64,000 nucleotides of DNA from Paramecium octaurelia (taxonomy: Eukaryota > Ciliophora > Oligohymenophorea > Peniculida > Parameciidae). Of this stretch, positions 1 to 13,088 are shown piece after piece. The notes below the pieces were generated by a model, which saw only the letters and a list, made by a program, of their open reading frames with translations, was not told where the DNA came from and ran no database searches. The stretch is taken from positions 434,001-498,000 of the forward strand of contig CAJJDP010000018.1 in assembly GCA_905182995.1 (NCBI GenBank), read 5' to 3'. Each line of letters starts with the position of its first letter. Within the stretch, counting starts at the first letter, position 1. Made by a program: the position numbers and the translations under genes.

Positions 1-523
1 AACTTTCATTAAAATGCTCTAAAGGAGCAAGAGAAGAATGTGCAATAAAGTATTTAGAAAGATAAGCTTAATCGTAAGACATTTGAAATGAGATTAACGA
101 AATTGTTGGACGAACAATCTTATAAAATGAGATTAGAATTGGCTAGATAACAATAGTATAGGAAAGAGACAGAAGAGCAATACTAAATTGAAATAGAGCA
201 TAAAATTCAAAATCTAAGTTAGGATGTAAGGAATGAGAAGAGAGAGAGGTATGATTATATTAAAATTTGTTAGAGAAATGATTTATTAAGAGTTCGTAAG
301 AAGAATGGGGGAGCAAGTATTTTCAGTATCTGAAACATTGAATTAAGAGAAGAAGCAACGATCAGATTCTTAGAACCAAATGGAGGTGATGATTTAGGAG
401 ATTAATAATATTCTAAACTTGTAATTGGCTGAGGAACAGTTATAAAGAGATGAGACTGAAAGGACTATGATAAGATTATTAAATGAGACATGTAATCGGG
501 TGGAGAATTCCCTGAGAAAGTGA
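1..523 (+). CDS. SF-assemblin family protein, C-terminal part
   Basis: The 5' end lies outside the window. Frame 1 reads as a Lys/Glu/Gln-rich coiled coil, and after a 31-nt intron (296-326) it ends at TGA 521-523; about 163 codons are visible. The last residues (ERTMIRLLNETCNRVENSL) match the typical SF-assemblin end, in which a leucine-rich stretch is followed by a conserved E-T-C-N. SF-assemblins form the striated fibres attached to basal bodies, which in Paramecium are the kinetodesmal-type rootlets. The family assignment rests on this C-terminal motif and the coiled-coil composition. The gene converges on the next one, with 47 bp between stops. Confidence 0.75.
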
Positions 524-570
524 ATGTATTTTAATAATTTTATTTTAATCATAATGATTGATTAATTATA

Positions 571-1206
571 TCAATAATCATCTTCATCAATTTCGTTTTC
601 CTTCTCCTCTTATTCAATGACACGCTATTTCAGAATATAAAACAACCTATCTTCTCCTTTTTTATCGTCTTCTCCTGTTAATTATTAATTTCTTCTAAAT
701 CTAAAATCTCTTTTATAAAACATACCCTCTTAATGATATAATAGGTGTTGATTCGCAATCCGTTTAGTAGGCCCTTTTCGATTTTTTTTAATTTTGAAAC
801 ATCTCTAAGAAATATTTCTGATCTATTTCTGAAATCACACTGTAATCAGGTGATCTAGGCATGTTTTCTTCTGTGTAGTCAATTGAATCATCAAATTGCT
901 TGTTCATTTTTTTGTTTAATTTCTTTTAGCTTTTTTTCTTTTAAATTAAACTATTCATACCAGATCTTGTATCACATCATTTTGTTGAGGCTTATTATCA
1001 TCCAGATTTTTTTGGCTAGATGCTTTTTTTTTTTATTTTTTTTCTGTCTTTTCAGGTTCCACAAGTTTTTCTTCTTTTTATTATTAATTTAATAGGTATA
1101 AACAAGATAGTAGACTTATGCCAAACAAAATTTGGGGAGTAGATTCTTTAACAACTGAAAAAGACGAGGATAATTTCTGTTGAAAAGTTTATAATAATGT
1201 TTGCAT
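571..1206 (-). CDS. Hypothetical charged protein (195 aa)
   Basis: ATG at 1206 and TGA at 571-573, with introns 938-960 (23 nt) and 701-725 (25 nt), give 195 aa. The N-terminal 50 residues are fairly hydrophobic, followed by a Lys/Glu/Gln-rich stretch with a poly-Lys run, then an acidic tail (EIDEDDY). A 30-nt in-frame segment around 1085-1115 could also be an intron, since it has GT...AG ends. I recognise no domain. Its start codon lies only 22 bp from that of the divergent gene at 1229. Confidence 0.6.
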
Positions 1207-1228
1207 TTTATTATTAATTATAAAAAAG

Positions 1229-3147
1229 ATGCTATCCATTTCTCATACCTAAAAATCCTTGTAAGTGCATTCGCAAAAGCATTTACATAGAAAAAACTTG
1301 TATTCCAGAAACTTAACACTTGACAATGTTGATGCAAATAAATTGAGAGTCAAATATGTTATGCATGATAAGGAAAGTTTATAAGAAGAAATTTAGAATT
1401 TGAAATAAGAGAACAACCAGTTGAAATTAACATTGAAATAGTTCTAATCATAAATTTAATATTTTAAGAGAGAATTGCAATCGATCTCGAAAGATGAAGA
1501 CTCACCTCCAAAAAGTTTTTCAAAGTTAAAACAAGGCTACTTGGAAAAAATCACTCGACTTGAAGTATGATAAAACTATCTCATTTTAGGATGACAATAT
1601 TAGATTATAATAATAGTTAGAGGAATAGCAATAATATATTTAATAACTATAAAATCCCTTTAATAAAAGCAATGTTGAAAATCTATGCATGACTCTAAGT
1701 GAGGATAATATGAAGCTAAATCAATTGATTTAATAGCATTAATAATCAGCAGATCAAGCCTAAGTATAAAAATAAATTAAATTTAGGTTTAATACAATAA
1801 AATGAATGTCAAATATAATGCAATATTAAATAAGTATAGATAATTGAAAAACCTTAATGCATAATTACTTTTGGAGATAGCAGAATTAAAAAAAAAGGAT
1901 ACTTTATATCTCGAAAGACCGTAATAAAAGGATAATAAAAAAGTAGAAGAACAATTGCAGTTGGATTTTGACCAAGCTCTTGTTGATCTAAGAAATGAAA
2001 GATAGAAAAACAAATACTTAGAAAATATGATGTAGAAGATTCAAGCTGAAAATCAAGAATAAATTGAAAATCTCGAAAAGAAATTATCAGACCAAAAGAG
2101 ACAAAATGATGCCCTGTAAAAAGAATATGACTTAGAGAAATCATAAAAGTATTAATCTAAAAGAACTATACTCATAAAAAATAATGGACCCTAATAGCCA
2201 GAAGAATAAGTTTAGTAACAAGAGGAAAATGAATTGCAGAAGAAGAAAATTATCAATGTTGACAAAAATGACATCATAACTATAGCTAGATAAGTAAAAT
2301 TGAATCTTATTGGATTAAAAATCTCCTTATAATAAGTTGAACAATACCTCTTAACTCATGAAATTTTAACCTAACATGAACTCAAATAAAATTTATCGAA
2401 TAGAATCTTTGGTCTCTAATCACTTGAATAAATTGAAATGGCGGCCATCTATTTAGCTGATGTTGATAATGAAACTGAAACTACTACTAGTGCTAGAGTA
2501 AGAAGTATTTTTAAAACACTCATGGAAAACTACTAAATATTAACACAATAACAATTAAATAACATAAATTAGTAAATTATGAAAAAGAAAAATGAAATTT
2601 CAGATATATTAATAAAGAAATATCCAGAAACATATACAAATGGGTATATTAATATTGATGTAAAATTATTAGAATATTTTAGATTTATTTAGATGTCTTG
2701 TAATAAGTTGAAATTGCGTTAAGTAAGCTAGAAATTGATCATTTTTATGCTCTCATTTCTAAATAAAATCGACAACAAAGGATCCTTCTCTAATAAATTT
2801 ATTCTCCTTTTGATGTCAATTAGAATGAAGAAGAAAATTCAGAGGAGCAACATCAAATAAATTTCAATAATGTTGGACCAACCAGTCAAATTAATGAAGT
2901 CCACGATAAACCATAATAAGAAATAGTCAATTTTATAAAGGATAATGATCAAACAGAGAGTATAAATAATCAAAAAAAAAATGAATTGAAAAATAGAGAG
3001 ACAGAAGGAATAGAATAGCAAGAATTCTAAGATGGTGAATAACAATAACTAGAATAGGAAAAGGACACATTGTAGGATATCCAAAATCGCGATCTAGATT
3101 TGAAAATGACTGATTCGTAAGAAATTAAGAAAAAAAAATTAACCTGA
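1229..3147 (+). CDS. Coiled-coil protein (about 612 aa)
   Basis: ATG 1229 to TGA 3145-3147, with introns 1565-1589 (25 nt), 1764-1786 (23 nt) and 2700-2731 (32 nt); the spliced length is a multiple of three (613 codons). Most of the protein is Glu/Lys/Gln-rich heptad-like sequence typical of long coiled coils, with an acidic, Gln-rich C-terminal quarter. There is no signal peptide, membrane segment or catalytic motif. It is probably structural or cytoskeletal, inferred only from composition. Confidence 0.65.
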
Positions 3148-3171
3148 TTTATTATAATTTGAATTTAAATA

Positions 3172-4563
3172 ATGGATAACCGAAATGTAAAAAATTTATA
3201 GATCAATATAATAACAACATAACAGATTGTTTAATTTATGTATATGAACCAAGTCCTCAGTATCTGTACAATATTATATTAGAAGGGTAAGATCAACCAA
3301 GATTAATGATTAGGAGTAAACCAATTCTTTCTTCAAATCGAGATGATTCTTCTAGAGAAAACAGCAGGCGTAGTTGTTCTTTAATTTGAATTTAGGAGAT
3401 TCCTTTGCTCATTCTAAGGCGAGCATTTTAAGAAAGGTAAAATATGAAGGTAATCGGATTTTACACTAAGAATTAAAAGTAATTATTCTTGATTTGAAGA
3501 TAACTTTAAAAGATTAATGAATATAAAACAAAGAATTAGGAAACAAGTTGCAGATCAAAGAATAATAAATCAAAGCTCTAAAATCCTAAAATATATTGCT
3601 AAAAATTCATTAAATAAGGCGATAATTCCAATATGGAAGCAAAATTTTTTAATTGGGTAAAATCTTATTCTTCGATAAAATTTGCTAGACGAATACCAGT
3701 CCTTAAAGCTTAATTAGATTCAAGTCAATATAGAAGATTTATCAGATTATACACTAATGAAATAATATTCAATAAAGCATAATGTAATTCTAATCAATTA
3801 ATTAATTATTTTTACTATAACAACCAAGATAATATAATCAAGGAAAAATTTTCAAAAGAGTTTTCGATTACTTTAAATAAACAATTGCCAATTATCTAAT
3901 AATATGCTGAAATAAATAAAGAGATACTTAGATTTATAAATATCTAATTTAATTTGTAAAAAAAATGATAATTACAAACTGTAATCTTGAATAATGAGAG
4001 ATAAGGTATGGTTAGGTTAATCCAAAACAAAATATCTTTATAAAATTAGCTTGAGTAAGTGAGGATCCACAAAATAATTTGCTTTGAAACTATTGCCATA
4101 TCTAATGGAAGTGCTATTATTGATATAACTAAATTAATAAAGAAATGAGGAAAATTTGGATGAAATTCAAATGAAATTTAGAGTTAAATAATTATTTATC
4201 GTCAACAGAGAAAAAAAATAAACCTATATAAAATATCCAATTTTCAGGATGATGACAGAATGTTATTAATAGATAGATTAAAATTAATTATCATAATAAA
4301 TACAAAGTCTCGATGATCGATTTACATATTATGAAAGCGAAAATATATAAGATTTGAGACAAACCAGATAAAATAAGATCACTAAAATTAAACTCTTGGA
4401 TTATATTCATTTTTAATTAACGCATAATGAATTTTTGATAAAAGTGAATATAAATATAACTAATTTTATTGGTGATCTACTTAACTCATACTAATATCAT
4501 AATGTTATAATCATATCCTCATTATTAAATACTAGATATAAAAATAGATATTTTTAGAAATGA
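3172..4563 (+). CDS. Hypothetical protein, exon structure unresolved
   Basis: Protein-like frames run from about 3200 to 3968, joined by introns near 3288-3314 (27 nt), 3370-3395 (26 nt) and 3480-3513 (34 nt). They give a Ser/Arg/Asn-rich basic protein. At 3966 there is an in-frame TGA, yet the same frame stays protein-like to about 4146, and a different frame is open to TGA 4561-4563. The first ATG (3172) is out of frame with exon 2 in every splice I could build. This may be one gene with missed introns, two genes or a decaying gene. No domain is recognised. Confidence 0.3.
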
Positions 4564-4585
4564 ATAAATCAAAGTGATAAATATA

Positions 4586-5321
4586 TCACTCTTAAGATTA
4601 TTTATTGTTTGTATTTCTACTAATGATTTTCTCATTCAATTATTAATATTGAAGTTTAAGAATTAATAATTCCTACTATCTTTGTGCTATTTCAGCATCT
4701 AATTAATTCAAATCTAGTTTTGAGTTTACTTATTATCTGTTGCTTTTGCTATCAGATTGAGATAAGTGTTTTTCAGTTTTATTGGGATTAGACCCATTAT
4801 GTTGATGCTGCTGTGAGGACTATCTAATTTTATTTTGTTTATCATATTAGATCAATTACTAGATAAAACCAAAGTTAGGTTTAACTTAAGGTCTTTTTGA
4901 AACGACATAATTTAATGCTGTTTAAAATCCCCATTAGAACTTAAACATTAAATAGGCTATAATCACAGATGCACTTCTAGAGATGCCAGCAAAACAATGC
5001 ACCATAACATTAGTATGTTATCTATGTTACTCAATAAATTGATTTGTTTAAGGAAAATAATCTTAAATATTTTATTAAGTGCAATCTGGAATATTAATTA
5101 CTTCATGTATAATATAAGCTGAGGCATCTACTTTTGGTTCATCAATGACGCTTAATAAAGCTCCAATTTACAAAGATTGTAAAAGATCTAAGCTCAATGC
5201 ACAATCAATGTCAGCTAAATATAAGCCTGCACTTAGAATTTAATGAAGCATTTTACATGTATACATTATTTTTGAGAATTGGTTCTAGGATGCAATCCCA
5301 TTTGTTTAATTGTTGGATCAT
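4586..5321 (-). CDS. Dual-specificity protein phosphatase (236 aa)
   Basis: ATG 5321, a 25-nt intron at 5232-5256, stop at 4586-4588: 236 aa. The catalytic loop HCFAGISRS (about residue 97) is the HCxxGxSRS signature of the cysteine-based dual-specificity phosphatases, followed by the expected AYLM helix. The general-acid region upstream (IPDCTQQNIQDYF) also fits. The enzyme should remove phosphate from Ser/Thr/Tyr. The C-terminal 60 residues are a Gln/Asn/Ser-rich tail with no domain. It follows the RING-CH/FHA gene on the same strand after 48 bp. Confidence 0.9.
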
Positions 5322-5369
5322 TAACAGACAAATATTTTAATTATAAAAATAATAATAGTCAACAGGTGA

Positions 5370-6815
5370 TCATATTTATTTGACATTAATAACTATGTCA
5401 TCCTGATTTAATTCATTATATGTTTAGAATGATAGTTAATTGTCTTTATCTTTTTCAAGATTGGGAACAATAGTAGCTTATTCATTAATGTTTTTTTTGG
5501 GTAAAACTTCAATTTAATTTGGATGCCTATAACAAGTAAATCTAAGATAAAAGATTAGGAGTACTATTTATTATAAGATTTGCCTTTTTCTTTTAATTAA
5601 ACATAAAGAAGTACTCTGCCAATTTGATAGAGAACTTTTTATGGGTATTACAATTCATATCGTAGAAGTCTCTCTGATTAAGCATGTAATAAAGTTCCAA
5701 ATTTTGAGTTATTATCCTACAGGAGTAATTTATATCTATTATCCTCTGATTTCATAACTTTAATGATAGCGTGACTTCTCGAAACAGAAATATCCTTCAA
5801 TTTGATATCACAATCAGGTACTCTACCAATTTTTATTTCTTATTTATCTAGCAATTCCATGACTTGGATAATGCCTTCTTTAGATCTACCATCTGATGTT
5901 ATTTTCCAGACAACATAAGGAACAACTGGTTTTTGTATTTACATAATGCAAAATATTTGACCCTAGTATGTGTAAGTGCTTTAAAGCTGCATCTTACAAA
6001 TTTCGCATTCCATTTTCTTCCAAATGTATTGAATTGACGAATGCTGATTTTTAATTTTAATTGATTACTGAATCCAAATTTATAGACAATTAAGATGGAC
6101 ATATTTCATAGAGCCGGTACCTGATCTAAATAATAGTGAATATTACATTTGCAAGGACTAAAGAGAGGATTAGAGAAGGAACCACTCTTACTGAAACAAA
6201 TTCTGCATTGGCTTGCTTCAAGTTCTAAATCTTTAGATTATTATTCATCATCCTCTTCTGCTTATTCTTTTTATTACTGTAGAGCATCAATATCATAATT
6301 GATTTCCAGGAGCTGCAATTTCATTCTTCCTAATTTAATCATATCTCCCTTTTAGAGTTCCCATTCCTTATTATTTAAGTTGATGATTACATTCAATGAT
6401 TCAAAATCGGGTCGATTACATAATATAGCCCATACTCTTTGATCTGATTTTTGACTCATGCCAGACAACATCATGTAATTTTATTCGCAATCAACTCTGA
6501 GCAATTGTATTTATTTATTTACATATTCCTGTTTTATAATAGTGAGAATTTTATACATTATCTGTCAATGCGATAATTTAGTTGTCCACCATTGAAAGAG
6601 TTGCTAATTATTTTGACTAATACTTACCTGAAAAATCTAATTCTATTTCCTTTTTAGCAGCCTAATTGCTCTCAAAATCGAATAAATTATGACTTTCTTT
6701 ATTCCAAATGAATGCAGTTAAGCAAACTCTAACAAATAAATGATTCATTAACATACTTGTAGGGTACTATTTAAATGTTCTCATCCACTTTTTTTTTTGA
6801 TGTGCATATCCCCAT
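5370..6815 (-). CDS. RING-CH plus FHA domain protein (438 aa)
   Basis: ATG 6815 to stop 5370-5372 with five introns: 6729-6756, 6604-6627, 6529-6556, 6121-6146 and 5542-5564. The spliced length is exactly 439 codons. The N-terminus MGICTSKKK fits N-myristoylation at Gly2 with a neighbouring Cys and a basic patch. Around residues 177-236 is a RING-CH finger: CRIC, then CKC, then HLNC, then CEIC. Around 280-360 lies a forkhead-associated domain, with the SRSHA core and the NNSKFGT strand. RING-CH fingers act as E3 ubiquitin ligases and FHA binds phosphothreonine, so a phosphorylation-directed membrane-linked E3 is a reasonable inference. Confidence 0.88.
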
Positions 6816-6845
6816 TATAATTTTAATAAATATAATAATAATATA

Positions 6846-8555
<1,710 letters not shown>

Positions 8556-8678
8556 ATTTAATTTGAAATTATTAATAGACTTTTTTTTGTTTTATAAATA
8601 TTATCCTTAAAGAAAACTTTTATATGAGAACATTAATCACAAATTTATTGATTAAATTTAAATGAATGAATAAAGAAA

Positions 8679-9368
8679 TCATAATTTTTTCTTCTTTTTC
8701 TTCATTAAATTTGCCATGTTTTTTTCCCAATTTGGAGGCAATTTTGGTAATTATTTTTCATTATCAGGGAGATTTGTCATTGCGCATTCTAATCGCTTTT
8801 CAAAATCTTTAATTTCGTCAACTCCTTATTCACATTAACTATAAGTAAGCCAATTAGTCATCAAATCTTGGTGAGTTGTGATTTTTGGTTTAAAGTATTG
8901 AAATATTTGAGAACAAAAGTGAGGTTCAATTGTTTGATTGAATTTGTAGATTCTGCATATTTCCCTTAATGCCAAATTTATCTTATTGTCTTAGAAGATC
9001 CTATCCTAAAATTTTTGACGATGGTATTCTTGAATCTAATAAATCAATGTTAATCAATACTTTAAAACTAAAGCTCATTTGTTAATATTTTCCGAGTTCT
9101 AATGCAATATTTTGAATTCTCATCCAATGGCTGTTCACTTGTTCCAAATAAAATTTTGCAGAATCGTAATCATTATAACCATAATTACACAAATTCTTTT
9201 GTACTGTCTAATTGTTAACAAATTACTTACATCTAAATAATCTTGAACATACAGTTCCATCAGACCATTGAATTCATCGTAAGAACATTGATCTACTTTC
9301 TCTTTCACATTTTCATAACACTCACATTAATAGTATAACTCTTGAAATGCTTAATTTATTTAATCCAT
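8679..9368 (-). CDS. Hypothetical protein (213 aa)
   Basis: ATG 9368, stop 8679-8681; introns of 23 nt (about 9210-9232) and 25 nt (about 9032-9056) give 214 codons. The N-terminal 60 residues have several cysteines (YYQCECYENV, then DQCSY) in a helical context, vaguely like small mitochondrial or ciliary Cys proteins, but the spacing does not match a family I can name. The C-terminus is strongly basic (a run of lysines). No signal peptide or membrane span is seen. Confidence 0.6.
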
Positions 9369-9542
9369 TTATAATATTAAAGTATTAATGAAATCGCAAG
9401 CCAGATTACTATTAGATAAAATGAATTGTTCTCAATTAAACATTAAACATAAATAAAAACCATCCACCTAATTTAAGTTAATGGTTTTGAGATACCACTG
9501 GAGTTTAGCAATCAATAAACTTCAGAAAATCATAATTAAAAG

Positions 9543-10165
9543 ATGTCATTAACCTTTATTGAACCTTTAGGAAGAAAGTTTAAACATGAAAAAATCCAGA
9601 TCTCAATAGCCAAGTCTTTTGTTCACAAACAAAATATTTTCACATTTACGATATCATTCCCATGTTGTATAATCTGATTCTAAAAGCGAAGAAGAAATAT
9701 CTACAAAAAGGCAAGAAGAACTTGAATCAACGTATAAAAATAGTAATAGATGTGAGAAAGCACAGAAAACAGTCGTAGCATAAACTTTACAAACCAAATA
9801 AAACGGCATTAAGGAGTAAGTTTAGGTTCGCACATTAAGTAGCCTTGATTAATTAAAATTTAATGAGGAATTTTTGGACTTGTTCAAAAGATAGAAAGAA
9901 GTTTGTCATTTCGGTTATTTATGTAATTTTCTTGAGTTTAATTTTAGCTTAAAATAAAGTGAAAGAGCAGGAAATTCTTATTAAAAAGATTTTAGATAGC
10001 AGACCTTGTAAGCCCACTCCAGATCTAAAAACCTTCCTTTCTCTTATTAAGAAACCTCATGTCGAAATCGAATAAAGCAAACCAAAATAATAACAAGAAT
10101 TTGTACTGCATTTAATTTTTGGGATATTTTTATTAATTTTTATGAGTATATATATAGTAATTTGA
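9543..10165 (+). CDS. Two-pass membrane protein, hypothetical (200 aa)
   Basis: ATG 9543, a 20-nt intron at 9667-9686, TGA 10163-10165; 201 codons. The first 110 residues are very basic. Two hydrophobic segments follow, FVISVIYVIFLSLILA and a C-terminal VLHLIFGIFLLIFMSIYIVI, separated by a polar loop of about 60 residues. The topology suggests a small membrane protein with a basic cytosolic head; no family is recognised. It converges on the cyclin gene (51 bp apart). Confidence 0.65.
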
Positions 10166-10216
10166 TTATAATTACCAAACAATAATTAAACAATTATGAA
10201 AAGTATTTTAAATCAA

Positions 10217-11453
10217 TCATTTTCTTATGAATTAAAGATTAGCTGGATTGTGCGTTTAAATTGACAGAAAATACTCGTAAGCTTCTTCCAATTCCTTTTC
10301 TGCAGTAACCTTGAATTATCCATGCTAATCAATGATGATATCCAGAGTCAGAAATTTGGTTAGGTATTTAATACATTTAGCCAATTAGGTGAATTAGAAT
10401 CCAAAAACTAGTTCAATAAATGGTTTATAAATATGTTGAAAATCTAAAAGTTCTCTTTCTTAGAGTTTATTTTCAACTATTCGTTAATAAGTGCTTCCAC
10501 TAAATTGCTTAAGCAGAACCAAATAAAGAAGAGATGCAACAATCTCTCTGTTTGAGAATTAATATAATTTGATATCTAGGATGGCACAGTCAAGTAAGGC
10601 CATATAATGTCTAAATAAAGTGTAGGAAGCCTAGGTAGGTTATTTGATTTAAAGTTTGGGTTGTGGATAATAGATGTCCCATTGAGACAGATACCAAGTG
10701 CTCCAAAGATAAAGAGTTGGAGGATTAATCAACCATTTTAATTAGGTGAGCATATGCTATTCTTTCTCTATGATTTGTTATTCAGTGAAGCTATAATTAC
10801 TGGCTTAAGAGAAATCATTAATTTTGGGGGGATAGATTTCCTATTATAGATTGATAAGATACTTCTATTTTGCATGCAATAGATAGACTTGCTAAACCTA
10901 ATAATTGAAGTTCTTATTTGGAGATTTAAATTTTGGACATATATCTATCTAGATTGTGTACACAAAGATGAAAAGTTTCTCTTTTTAAAGTAAATTCTTT
11001 GCAAACTTCACTAATCCAGTCGAATAAGATTGATCTCATAATGGGTGTAATGCTTGTCTGATGATCAAAAAAAGATGGATGTATTTTATACTCTAATTCC
11101 TTTTAGTATAATAGTCTGAGGGTGAATTCATCGAAAATGCTATCTTAGTTATCATTGACTTCTATTTATTCTTCACAAACAATGTCTATTTTTTTTAATT
11201 TAGTTCTCTGTTATTGAGTTGTTCTTTTAATGAGCTAGCTTATTTATTTTCTGATGTCTTCGGTAGTAGCATTTTGAGGAGTTTTCTACTTCTATGTTTC
11301 ATTAATATTAATATTTTCTTTATTCTTGAATGCTCCTATCGATGCCTTTCTTATGGTGACTTACTTTGGCGATGGATCCAGAAGGGCAATGGCACTTAAA
11401 TTCTTTCTTCTGGCATCCTGAATTATTAGTCGACTTTGTAATGGTTGCTTCAT
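10217..11453 (-). CDS. Cyclin (404 aa)
   Basis: ATG 11453, one 22-nt intron (10841-10862), stop 10217-10219; 405 codons. The cyclin N-box starts around residue 138 with MRSILFDWISEVCKEF, followed by helix 3 residues RETFHLCVHNLDRYMS and then SIACKIEEIYPP, all characteristic of a cyclin fold that binds a CDK. A second cyclin fold follows (YALLDCAILD... REIVASLLYL). The N-terminal 130 residues are polar and Gln/Lys-rich. I see no certain destruction box. It probably activates a cell-cycle CDK; the A/B versus other class cannot be fixed by eye. Confidence 0.88.
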
Positions 11454-11503
11454 TCAAATTTAAATAACGAAAATAAACATAATTTACTTAATGTATATAT
11501 TAA

Positions 11504-12216
11504 TCACTCAGATTCTATTAATCTGCTTTCTTATTTGATCCAAATGAGTTGGTTATCCTTCGAATAAGGTGAAGTACAAAGTCCAAGATGGCTAGACGAT
11601 CTTCCCAATCTACAGGAACTAGCTATATTGATTGAAGGAGCTGGCCTGTATGGATCTGGCCTGTTTGGCTGCACTTACTCATGATAAGTTTATTACATAA
11701 TCGAAAAAGCAAACTGTATACATTAAGAATTTGTCTTTGACAGGAGTCAAGGCTCTGCCACATCCTACTTGAAATAACATTGATTAGAGTAATTATTATG
11801 CTGAGCTTAAAGCTTCCATCCATTCATTTAATACGAATTCTGGGTCCCATTCCCATTTTTATGTATGAACTATAGTTTTGTGGATCATAAATGAAGTCAA
11901 GCCTTTCAACTTGATATGGAAGACCAAACTTTACATTTCTACAGAATATCGGATATTCAGGACAGGTATCACAGCATTCTTAAGCCTTCTTGCCCATATC
12001 TTTAGACCAAGTGATCATATGCATATCTGCTGCCGCTTGGATTTAACCTTTATGATTAGCTCTTCGGCCAGTGGCCACTTCATTTCGAATGCGATTCAAT
12101 AATTGTTCAAATTACGAAGCTTACTTTGAACTTATACCTGTGGCTGTGATGTTACATTTCTTTTCTGGCAATTCTAGACTCAAACTTATTGATATCAATA
12201 TTGCTAATAATAACAT
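11504..12216 (-). CDS. Secreted CAP (SCP/PR-1) domain protein (219 aa)
   Basis: ATG 12216, introns of 25 and 28 nt, stop 11504-11506; 220 codons. It starts with a signal peptide (MLLLAILISISLSLEL). The CAP core follows: LLNRIRNEVATG, AAADMHMITWSKDMGKKAQ with the conserved helix, then a WEWDPEFVLNEW segment and VGCGRALTPVKDKFLMY. The end is PNRPDPYRPAP plus a short Cys-containing tail. Cysteine pairs (CCDTC, CRN) fit an extracellular disulfide-bonded protein. CAP proteins are secreted and bind lipids or sterols; the role here is unknown. Found 50 bp upstream of the cyclin start, same strand. Confidence 0.85.
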
Positions 12217-12276
12217 AAATTATAATACGAACATAATTAATTTGATAATATCACAATTTATTATTATAATTTAAAG

Positions 12277-13023
12277 TCATTCTAATTTCACTTTCAACTC
12301 GATGTCCACTCTCACATGGCTTTCTGATGCATAAATTGGAGTCGGTGTACTTTTGCTCACCTTCTCAACAGCTCCTGCTTATGGTTCATAACCATTAGTA
12401 ACTGAACTACCATAAGAATCCAAATATTTGAATTTCAAAATTTAAACAAATTTCATGTTCAAAGTATTTGCTACTTAAAGTGCTTTTCTCTTCGCATCCT
12501 CAATTGCCAATTTCAATGCTTGGTCGTTTGCTTTTTATATTTCCTCTTGATTATTTTAATAAGTGACTCCGTCTATTCTATTCAATCCTGCATTCACTCC
12601 AACTGTGATTATTTTACCAATCAATTGCATGTCCTTTGTTGTTATGTATAACTAATTAGTGACTGTGTATCCAATCAACTTCTATTAACTATTTGAATAG
12701 TCATATCGAATTTAAAGTTAAAAGATTCCAGTTTGTATTTCGTATTTTGTAGAATACAAGTCGTACTTAATTGATTAAATTGCCTATGTAACTAATTGAT
12801 TTGCTTTCTCAAGGGCAGAACTTGCATTTTCATCCATAACCTCAATGGCAAAACTCACAGTTCCTATTGATGGAACCAAATTTACTGTTCCTGCTCCAGG
12901 AATCTTTATTGTGAATCCTTTTTAATCATCATGTTTCATAACAGCAGGTTCCTCAATGTGTATTTCCTCCTTATTTATCCTTTTGCCAAAGATTGACAGC
13001 AATGTGATGAAAAGTATAAACAT
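12277..13023 (-). CDS. SIMPL (DUF541) domain protein, secreted (248 aa)
   Basis: A single uninterrupted frame, ATG 13023 to stop 12277-12279, with no intron. The first 13 residues (MFILFITLLSIFG) look like a signal peptide. The body starts with the G-T-V-S-F-A-I-E-V strand and the ENASSALEKANQLV helix typical of SIMPL (DUF541/BP26-like) proteins, followed by TVGVNAGLNRIDGVTY and a helix of the ALKLAIEDAKRKAL type, then a final strand VRVDIELKVKLE. SIMPL proteins are mostly bacterial periplasmic or surface proteins. Function here is unknown. Lies 65 bp after the CDPK stop on the same strand. Confidence 0.8.
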
Positions 13024-13088
13024 TTGAATTAAAAATAATCGATTATCGTTAAAATTCAAATAGGTTATAAATGAATATTATTTAATGT

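Noticed and set aside
9586-10230. 214-codon frame overlapping the cyclin stop
   Set aside because: A different frame with a 20-nt intron gives two clear membrane segments and does not overlap the cyclin gene.
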